A stretch of DNA of 27,471 bases from a virus: positions 1 to 27,471 of IMG/VR virus record IMGVR_UViG_3300005356_000330; one strand, written 5' to 3'. Below the pieces are notes generated by a model. That model was not told the DNA's origin. It saw only the letters and a program-made list of their open reading frames with translations, and did not search any database. Position 1 is the first letter of the stretch. Each line of letters begins with the position of its first letter. This document shows positions 22,327 to 27,471 of the stretch, in pieces. A program made the position numbers and the translations under genes.

Positions 22327-23493
22327 ATGGCCGACTTTACAGACGCGATCTTCGACGACGTCAGCGACGCGCTGCTGCTCTGGCCAGACGATGCGATGAG
22401 CGGGGCCGATCTTCAGCCGCCGCTGCTTTCGATCTTGCCCGCGAGCGGCGCGCCGCTGCTGGCCGCCGACGCGATCACGATCGAGGCGACCGACGACCGC
22501 GTGATCGCGATCGTGACGATCTACTCGGGCGATCGCGTGGTCTACGACGGCGACCACTTCACCGCGGACTATGCAGGGTCGAGCTCGCGGGCGTACCTGA
22601 CCAACGGCGTGCGCTTGGGCGTGCGCCGGACCGGCGGCTGGGTGGCGGGGCCCCTGATCATCGACTCGGTCGTGATCGATACGGGCGGCAACGTCCAACG
22701 CATCACCGCGCAGTTCGAGGTACCGGCGACGCCGATCGAGCTGCCGCCCCCGATCGAGCCGCCCCCGCCGGGCACGGGCACGTTGCCCGCCAGCGCCATC
22801 GAGCAGATCGCCACCAACGCGATCCGGGTGCGCATCGACGGCGACGTGCCCATCTCGAACCCGGGCGACGTGCACGATGCGCTCTACGATCGCGGCTGGT
22901 GGCTCGATGCGCCCTACGACCCCGAGGCGCATGTGCCGCGCGTCATCTGGGCCCAGCGCGACACGAGCGAGACCGTGATCCTGTACCTCGACGCCGAGCT
23001 CGACGGGCCCGGGTGCCAGTATCGGCTGATCGGCAGCACGGAGGTCTTTGGCCAGGTGCCGATCGAGGCCCGCTCGCGCACCTTCCGCACGTTTGGCCCG
23101 CCGGCGTCGAACGTGGTCGCCAAGCGCAGGCAGCGCAGCTTCGACCTCGCCAACGAGGCGCCCGGGCAGCTCCAGCTCGACGCCGACGGCGACTACCGCA
23201 CCGACGCGGACTTCGAGACACGGCGCAAGCGCGTCGCGCGCCGGCTCAACACCCCTCGGGGCACCTTCGCCCACCTGCCGGACTACGGCTTGGCGCTGCC
23301 GCTCAAGCGCTTGCTCCGGGTGGGCGACTTGCGTCGGCTTCAGGGCGACGCGCTCGAGCAGATCGAGCTCGAGGGCATCGTGGGCGCCGAGGTCTCGATC
23401 CAGCAGCCCGAGGCGGGGATCGTGCGCCTGACGGTGCGCGGCCAGGGCCTCGGGAACGAGGGCGTCACCGTGGAGTGCGAGACAGGCGAGTAG
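22327..23493 (+). CDS. Baseplate wedge protein with C-terminal gp25/gpW-like domain
   Basis: 388 residues if started at ATG 22327, three bases after the previous stop; an in-frame GTG at 22288 would overlap the upstream gene. The N-terminal part is beta-rich (DAITIEATDDRVIAIVTIYS, SRAYLTNGVRLGVRRTGGWV). A proline-rich hinge (about 131-154) leads to a second part, and the last 120 residues fit gp25/gpW wedge proteins: SFDLANEAPGQLQLDADGDY, ETRRKRVARRLNTPRGTF, AHLPDYGLALPLKRLL, and a final helix-strand unit ending EGIVGAEVSIQQPEAGIVRL. The 'R-L-x-TPRGx-F-x-H-x-PDYG' run is the key family sign. Gp25 proteins form the baseplate inner ring and touch the sheath. Fusion with a 250-residue N-terminal part is unusual, as gp25 alone is about 130 aa. 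Confidence 0.76.
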   Translation: MADFTDAIFDDVSDALLLWPDDAMSGADLQPPLLSILPASGAPLLAADAITIEATDDRVIAIVTIYSGDRVVYDGDHFTADYAGSSSRAYLTNGVRLGVRRTGGWVAGPLIIDSVVIDTGGNVQRITAQFEVPATPIELPPPIEPPPPGTGTLPASAIEQIATNAIRVRIDGDVPISNPGDVHDALYDRGWWLDAPYDPEAHVPRVIWAQRDTSETVILYLDAELDGPGCQYRLIGSTEVFGQVPIEARSRTFRTFGPPASNVVAKRRQRSFDLANEAPGQLQLDADGDYRTDADFETRRKRVARRLNTPRGTFAHLPDYGLALPLKRLLRVGDLRRLQGDALEQIELEGIVGAEVSIQQPEAGIVRLTVRGQGLGNEGVTVECETGE

Positions 23494-23503
23494 GATTGAG
23501 CGC

Positions 23504-24634
23504 ATGGACCTGCCGACCCGAAATGACCTGTTCGACGCGGCCGCGCGCGAGGTGATCGCCCGCTCGGAGGCCCGCGCGCCGGGTAAGCGCATCGCCCCGG
23601 CGGCGATCTACACCGAGGGCTCCGACGTCAACGTGCTGCTGGCCGGCGGCTCGGCGATGGCCGAGGAGGTGCTGCGCCAGGCCGCCAAGGCCGATGCCGA
23701 CAAGTGGCTCGACTCAGCCCGCGGCGAGGCGCTCGACCGGCTCGTGCTCGACCGGACCAGCCGCGAGGTGATCCGCAAGGGGGCCGCTCCCGCCTACGTG
23801 GTGGTCAGCCTCGAGCGGCACGCCGGCCCGCTCGAGGCGATCACGCTCCCCGCCGGCAAGCGCCTGCGCACGGCGGGGCAGATCGAGTTCGAGCTCCTGA
23901 CGCAGGTCTCACTAGGCGCCGGCGTCACGGGGCCGCTCTCGGCGACGGCGAGGGCGGTCCTGGCCGGCACCGCGGCCAACATCGCCCCGGGCACGCTGGT
24001 CGAGATCGTCGCCACGCCCGATCGCGAGCTCACCGTGCAGAACCCCGGGCCGGCGACGGGCGGCTACGACCGCGAGCCGGACGCGGCCTACCGCGGCCGC
24101 GCGCGGGCCTTTTACCGCACTGCCCGGCGGGGCACGATCCCCGCGATCGAGTTCGGGGCCATCTCGACGCCGGGGGTGGCGTTCGCGACGGTCGAGGAGG
24201 GCCTCGACGAGCTCGGCGACCCGAACGGGTTTGTGTACGTGTACGTCGGCGACGTGACGGGGCAGGCGAACGCCCCGCTCGTGTCGCGGGTCAAGCAGGA
24301 GCTACGCGAGTACCGCTGCGGCGGCATCCCGCCCGTAATCGTCGGGGCGACGCCCGAGTACATCGAGGTCCGCTACCGCCCGAGCGTGCTCGCGGGCTAC
24401 GACCCCGAGACCGTGCTCGAGCAGCTGCGCTTCGCGACGGTGGCGCTCGTGAACCAGGTGGCGCCGAACAAGCCGCTCGAGCGCTCGCTGCTCTACTCGA
24501 TCGCGCGCCGGGTACCGGGCCTCATCGTGCGCGATGAGCTGATCGCCTCGCCCACGGGCGACATCTACCCAAGCGCACCGGGGCGGGTGCTGCGCACGAC
24601 GCCCGATCGGGTGCAGCTCGAGGCGAGCGCGTGA
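23504..24634 (+). CDS. Baseplate J-like wedge protein (gpJ/Mu gp47/T4 gp6-like)
   Basis: 376 residues from ATG 23504, with AGGA eight bases upstream. It shows the J-family plan: an N-terminal helical part (FDAAAREVIARSEARAPGKR, AEEVLRQAAKADADKWLDSA), a beta part with LEAITLPAGKRLRTAGQIEF, GTAANIAPGTLVEIVATPDR, and NPGPATGGYDREPDAAYRGR, which matches the conserved 'N...A..GG.D.E.D..yR.R' signature. A C-terminal part has VAFATVEEGLDELGDPNGFV, YVYVGDVTGQANAPLVSRVK and later LVNQVAPNKPLERSLLYSIA. J-like proteins dimerise to make the wedge of contractile baseplates. The preceding gp25-like gene and following genes give the canonical wedge order. This is one of the more certain calls. Confidence 0.88.
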   Translation: MDLPTRNDLFDAAAREVIARSEARAPGKRIAPAAIYTEGSDVNVLLAGGSAMAEEVLRQAAKADADKWLDSARGEALDRLVLDRTSREVIRKGAAPAYVVVSLERHAGPLEAITLPAGKRLRTAGQIEFELLTQVSLGAGVTGPLSATARAVLAGTAANIAPGTLVEIVATPDRELTVQNPGPATGGYDREPDAAYRGRARAFYRTARRGTIPAIEFGAISTPGVAFATVEEGLDELGDPNGFVYVYVGDVTGQANAPLVSRVKQELREYRCGGIPPVIVGATPEYIEVRYRPSVLAGYDPETVLEQLRFATVALVNQVAPNKPLERSLLYSIARRVPGLIVRDELIASPTGDIYPSAPGRVLRTTPDRVQLEASA

Positions 24635-24906
24635 CCAAGGTCATCGACCTTGAGCGCGCGCGCAATCGGCGCCTGCCGCTGCGCCAGTGCGCGATCGTGT
24701 CGCAAGTGCCCGGCGACGCCTTTGTCGACGTGAATGAGATCTTCGACCGCGAGGGCAACCCGGTCGCGGGGCGCGTGCTGACCTTCCACTTCGATCGCGA
24801 GGACTGGAATCAAGCGGTCCCGCCCATCGTGATCAGCGGCGCGCAGCTGCGCCTTCTGGCCGACGCACTGCTCAAGGCCGCGCTGCCCGAGCCCGAGGAC
24901 CCATGA
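24631..24906 (+). CDS. Small protein between wedge genes, unknown function
   Basis: 91 residues from GTG 24631, overlapping the J-like stop by four bases (GTGA), with GAGGCG upstream. The sequence begins TKVIDLERARNRRLPLRQC, then FVDVNEIFDREGNPVAGRVL, TFHFDREDWNQAVPPIVIS, and a helix ISGAQLRLLADALLKAALPE. It is a compact mixed alpha/beta composition with no motif I recognise. Translational coupling on both sides (GTGA and ATGA overlaps) shows that it belongs to the wedge operon. It might be a small assembly factor. Confidence 0.55.
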   Translation: MTKVIDLERARNRRLPLRQCAIVSQVPGDAFVDVNEIFDREGNPVAGRVLTFHFDREDWNQAVPPIVISGAQLRLLADALLKAALPEPEDP

Positions 24907-25124
24907 GAGCCCCGCTGCGGCAGTTCATCGACGACGTCAAGGCATGGTGCGCTGAGCATGACGCCGATTTCGTGAGCGCCGGCCAGGTGCTCTGGCATGA
25001 CGAGCCGAGCTATCAGGCCGAGATCCAGTTCGCCAACGGGCGCAGCTTCTCAGCGCTCGCGCCGACCCCGAAGGAGGCCCTCGAGGACCTGGCGCGGCTC
25101 GGTCCGATCGTAGGTGGCACATGA
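24903..25124 (+). CDS. Small protein between wedge genes, unknown function
   Basis: 73 residues from ATG 24903, which overlaps the previous stop (ATGA) and is preceded by GAGGACCC. It contains a helix (RQFIDDVKAWCAEHDADFVS), then GQVLWHDEPSYQAEIQFANG and a C-terminal helix APTPKEALEDLARLGPIVGG. The pattern 'helix, three strands, helix' could be a small alpha/beta domain; residue mix and codon use are normal for real genes here. The family is not recognised. It lies in a coupled chain with the second J-like gene, again with an ATGA overlap. Confidence 0.55.
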   Translation: MRAPLRQFIDDVKAWCAEHDADFVSAGQVLWHDEPSYQAEIQFANGRSFSALAPTPKEALEDLARLGPIVGGT

Positions 25125-26671
25125 GCGACGCAGCCAAGACCCAGGGCGAGCTCGAGCGCACCTTCCGCGACGTCACGGACCCCGGCTATCACCTGCCGCT
25201 CGAGGAGGACCCGCTCAGCTGGGATCCGATCGCGGCGATGGCCACGACGGCCGCACGCGCCTCGCGCGCCGTGCACACCAACAGCCAGTCCTTCTACCTG
25301 CTGCCGCACTCGCGCCAGACCGGCGAGAGCGCCAGCGGGGCGCGCCGCGCCGAGGCCTGGCACCAGGTGCGGCGCCGCGGGCACGCGGGGCAGGCGCTCT
25401 TTGTCCCCGCGGGGAAGCGGGTCGAGTACTTCCTGCGCGACTCACGCGGGCAGCCCGCGCGGCTCGAGGCCTACGAGCTGGCCGAAGACGTCGTCTTCGC
25501 GGCCGGCGAGGTGGGCCCTGTGGCGGTGCGCGTGCGTGCGGTGCGGCCCGGCGATCAAGCCAACCTGCCGATCGCCGATCGCGCTGCGCTGGTGGCCGAG
25601 GGCGTGCGCACGGTCGCGCTCAGCGCGTACGGCGGCGTCTCGCTGACCGACACGGGTAACCCCGACGTCTTCACGGCGGCGGATGTGGGACGCTACCTGC
25701 GCCTTCAGGGCGAGGCGCCGCGGCGGGTGAAGGCCTACTCGCAGGACGCGCTCGGGCGGGGCCAGGTCGAGCTCGAGGGCGACTCGATCACCGGCACGGG
25801 GCCGGCGGTGCTGCTCGAGTGGAGCGAGCTCGGCGTCGAGCTCGAGCAGCTCGAGGCCTTCAGCGGCGGCCGGCACGCGATGCTCGACCAGATCGGGCTC
25901 GAGCGCGACATGCCGCGGGGCCCGGGCGAGGGCGACGAGGACTTCGCGTATCGGATCTCGAGCCTGCCCGACGTGATCACGCCGGCGGCGCTCGAGCGGA
26001 TCTGCGCGCGCATCCTGAGCCCGCTCGGGATCTCGTACGCGCTGCACGAGGTGCGCGACCCGGAGCTGCGGGGCTTCGTGCTCGACCTGACCCCGCTCGA
26101 CGCCGGCGGCATGTGCTCAGACAGCTCCTGGGCGGGTGGGGTGCTGCTCAGCGATAGCGCGAGCAAGCGCCTGTTCGTGGTCTGCATCGAGCGCGCGATC
26201 AACGTCGGCTACGAGGGCGGCCTCGCGTTCGACTCGATGAGCTCAGGGGTCAACGCCTACGACGTCGGCTCGAGCTCGGGCGACGGGCGGCCGACGGGCT
26301 ACCTCAACGCGCTGCGCGCGCTGCTGGTCGACCTCAACGCGGCGCGGGGCGGTGGCACCGCGTTCCGGGTGGTCGAGCGCACCGCCGTCGAGCCCTACGG
26401 GCTGCACGCGGTCACGCTCGAGGTGGGGATAGCTGCCGGTACGCCCGAGTACCTGGCGGCCCGGGACGAGGCGCTGGCGGCGCTGGTGCAGCAGCTCAGG
26501 CCTGGCGAGCGCACCAGCGAGGTCGAGCTCGCCGAGGCGATCGCCGGCCAGCTGCTCATGCGGGGCCTCGACGCGACCGGCGTAACCGTGCTCGTCACCG
26601 GGGGCGACCTGGTGCCCGGCCCGCTCGAGGTGCTCAACATCGCGCCCCTGGGCGGCGGCGGTGGCAGCTAA
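25121..26671 (+). CDS. Second baseplate J-like/wedge protein
   Basis: 516 residues from ATG 25121 (ATGA overlap; AGGTGG upstream). After an N-terminal helical part it has a J-like middle: HAGQALFVPAGKRVEYFLRD, EAYELAEDVVFAAGEVGPVA, VRVRAVRPGDQANLPIADR. This matches the 'PAG...fe...d....aG...v.v.a...G...N' pattern of J proteins. A beta insertion follows (DVGRYLRLQGEAPRRVKAYS), then MPRGPGEGDEDFAYRISSLP and a helical turn ITPAALERICARILSPLGIS. The C-terminus is also J-like (EYLAARDEALAALVQQLRPG, VELAEAIAGQLLMRGLDATG) and ends in a Gly-rich tail. It may partner the upstream J-like protein in a hetero-oligomeric wedge, or carry peripheral parts. The gene is last in the structural run. Moderately confident. 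Confidence 0.65.
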   Translation: MSDAAKTQGELERTFRDVTDPGYHLPLEEDPLSWDPIAAMATTAARASRAVHTNSQSFYLLPHSRQTGESASGARRAEAWHQVRRRGHAGQALFVPAGKRVEYFLRDSRGQPARLEAYELAEDVVFAAGEVGPVAVRVRAVRPGDQANLPIADRAALVAEGVRTVALSAYGGVSLTDTGNPDVFTAADVGRYLRLQGEAPRRVKAYSQDALGRGQVELEGDSITGTGPAVLLEWSELGVELEQLEAFSGGRHAMLDQIGLERDMPRGPGEGDEDFAYRISSLPDVITPAALERICARILSPLGISYALHEVRDPELRGFVLDLTPLDAGGMCSDSSWAGGVLLSDSASKRLFVVCIERAINVGYEGGLAFDSMSSGVNAYDVGSSSGDGRPTGYLNALRALLVDLNAARGGGTAFRVVERTAVEPYGLHAVTLEVGIAAGTPEYLAARDEALAALVQQLRPGERTSEVELAEAIAGQLLMRGLDATGVTVLVTGGDLVPGPLEVLNIAPLGGGGGS

Positions 26672-27074
26672 GGGCAGGGGGGGCCTTCCCTGAGAACACG
26701 GGCTCTTAGGGGGATCCCCACCTGGTAGATCGCGCCCCCGGGGCATGTCAGCAGGTGTCCGTCGCCGGATTCGCCTGTGACTCCGTGTGCGACGGGGTAG
26801 GTACGACTCCCGTCAGGGCGCAAGGACTTGCGCAGATAGTGCTGTCTGTCTTACAGACGGATCACATCAAGCAGCAGACAAGCAACAAATAGCACGAAGC
26901 CCCAGCATCGCGGTCAAAGGTCCTGCAAGACCTACGCGACACAAGGGCTTCGGATCGAGCACCAATGTTCGAGGAATCTAACGCGTTTCTGCGCCGCAAG
27001 CAAGCATGCGGCGCAGAAAGCGGTAACGTACGGATCTCATTTAGGTATACGGCGAAACGGCAAGGCGGTGTGCC
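26672..27074 (+). other. 403-bp non-coding region between structural genes and wHTH gene
   Basis: This gap follows the last baseplate gene and shows no convincing ORF. Its first part has short G/C palindromes (CAGGG/CCCTG at 26675-26692, GGGGATCCCC at 26710-26719, GCCCC/GGGGC at 26734-26744). From about 26780 the G+C content falls clearly and five inverted repeats follow in sequence (listed separately as a candidate structured element). A weak -10-like TATACG (27046-27051) precedes the wHTH gene. No T-rich terminator was found. It probably separates transcription units. Confidence 0.7.
26791..27019 (+). ncRNA. Candidate structured RNA or regulatory/origin element: array of five inverted repeats
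   Basis: Five consecutive hairpin-forming repeats are seen. (1) GACGGG/CCCGTC, 26791-26796 with 26809-26814. (2) GCGCAAG/CTTGCGC, 26818-26824 with 26827-26833. (3) GTCTGT/ACAGAC, 26844-26849 with 26853-26858. (4) A nested stem: CGAAGCCC/GGGCTTCG (26895-26902, 26945-26952), then TCGCG/CGCGA (26908-26912, 26935-26939) across a symmetric 5x5 internal loop, then AGGTC/GACCT (26918-26922, 26929-26933) with a six-base loop. (5) TTTCTGCGCCGCA/TGCGGCGCAGAAA, 26986-26998 with 27007-27019, 8-nt loop. Strand is uncertain, since inverted repeats fold on both. Fold quality was judged by eye only. Function is unknown; a structured RNA, protein-binding operator array or replication origin are all possible. 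Confidence 0.45.
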
Positions 27075-27471
27075 TTGTTGAGATCCAGCTGTCCACGGTC
27101 GGACAACGACAACGCCGCCCCGCCGCCGGCGTTCGACGCGAAAGAGCTGCGCGCGGCCCGCGCCGCCTGGCGCCTGAAGGCTCGCCAGCGGCGCCTGTCA
27201 CCGAGGGCGAGGCTGCTCGTCGACTACCTCGCGACGCTGAAGAGCTTCCCCCACGCATTCTTTCGCGTGAGCAAGCTGGCTGAGGAGCTCTGCTGCTCGT
27301 CGGCGCAGGCGAGGCGCACGGTGCGCGAGGTCGAGCGTGCGGGCCTTCTGGCGCATGCCCCGTACTACGGCTCGATCGGCGAGCAGCGGGCCAACGACTA
27401 CCTAGCGTGCGACGGCGAGCGCTGGTGCTGGCGGCTGCTCGGCGGCGACGAGCTCGGGCGAGCCGAGGGCC
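27075..27471 (+). CDS. Winged-helix DNA-binding protein, 3' end outside window
   Basis: An open frame from TTG 27075 (or TTG 27078) to the window end, at least 132 residues, no stop reached. The start is supported by AAGGCGG at 27062-27068, six bases upstream, and by a TAG in frame at 27042-27044. The N-terminus is Asn/Ala/Pro-rich, then basic (ARAAWRLKARQRRLSPRARL). A winged helix-turn-helix follows: LLVDYLATLKSFPHAFFRVS, KLAEELCCSSAQARRTVREV, ERAGLLAHAPYYGSIGEQRA. The 'LAEEL-x-x-SSAQARRTVREVERAGLL' run is a helix-turn-helix plus the wing start, like phage replication initiators and regulators. It begins a new functional module after the structural genes. Whether it is an initiator or a regulator cannot be told from the fragment. 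Confidence 0.7.
   Translation, partial: MLRSSCPRSDNDNAAPPPAFDAKELRAARAAWRLKARQRRLSPRARLLVDYLATLKSFPHAFFRVSKLAEELCCSSAQARRTVREVERAGLLAHAPYYGSIGEQRANDYLACDGERWCWRLLGGDELGRAEG

Noticed and set aside
26787-26981. 64-aa + strand ORF in the terminal gap
   Set aside because: No ribosome binding site, third positions not G/C-biased, and it spans four of the inverted repeats.
26960-26985. tRNA T-arm-like GTTCGAGGAATC
   Set aside because: The flanking bases do not form a T-stem, and no cloverleaf could be drawn around it.
26986-27019. Long hairpin considered as an intrinsic terminator
   Set aside because: No T-tract follows on either strand; the sequence after the stem on the + strand is GCGGTAACG.
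1-27471. Frequent GAGCTCGAG/CTCGAGCTCGAG strings
   Set aside because: They arise from favoured Glu-Leu-Glu codons (GAG CTC GAG) and occur in frame within genes, so they are codon bias, not repeats with a function.
1-27471. CRISPR array, transposase, integrase or rRNA
   Set aside because: Nothing of this kind was seen on either strand.

Overview
The window is a late structural module of a tailed, contractile-tailed (myovirus-type) DNA phage or prophage. It is very G+C-rich, with strong G/C preference at third codon positions, which suggests a high-GC host such as a myxobacterium, another proteobacterium or an actinobacterium. Nothing in it identifies the host. Every supported gene is on the + strand. 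The genes are tightly packed, often with 1- or 4-base start/stop overlaps. There is no integrase, lysis gene or classic tail fibre, so lifestyle cannot be judged.

Head region (1-9096): the C-terminal end of a probable portal protein; a very large (957 aa) gp7/Mu-F-like head morphogenesis protein whose C-terminus looks like an ADP-ribosyltransferase (ART); a gene for an ADP-ribose-binding/hydrolysing macro-domain protein, preceded by a small overlapping ORF and a sigma70-like promoter; two repeat-containing putative head-decoration proteins; a scaffold-like protein; the major capsid protein followed by a strong intrinsic terminator; and an acidic repeat-bearing virion protein.

Neck and tail region (9128-17253): four small neck/connector/completion genes, a probable tail terminator, the tail sheath, the tail tube, a tail assembly chaperone with a -1 programmed frameshift at an A-tract, and the tape measure. 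Baseplate region (17259-26671): a LysM-like tail protein, a gpD/gp27-like hub, a gpV-like spike, an unknown surface-type protein, a gp25-like wedge, a gpJ-like wedge, two small unknown genes and a second J-like protein.

End (26672-27471): a 403-bp non-coding gap of lower G+C holds five consecutive inverted repeats, including a nested 58-nt stem-loop. It precedes a winged-helix DNA-binding protein that starts at TTG and runs off the window. The gap is either a structured RNA or a regulatory/replication region between the structural module and the next one.

The two most interesting points are the probable 'writer/eraser' ADP-ribosylation pair (virion-borne ART plus adjacent macro domain with its own promoter) and the hairpin array at 26791-27019. 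All functional assignments are from reading the sequence; no database search was run.
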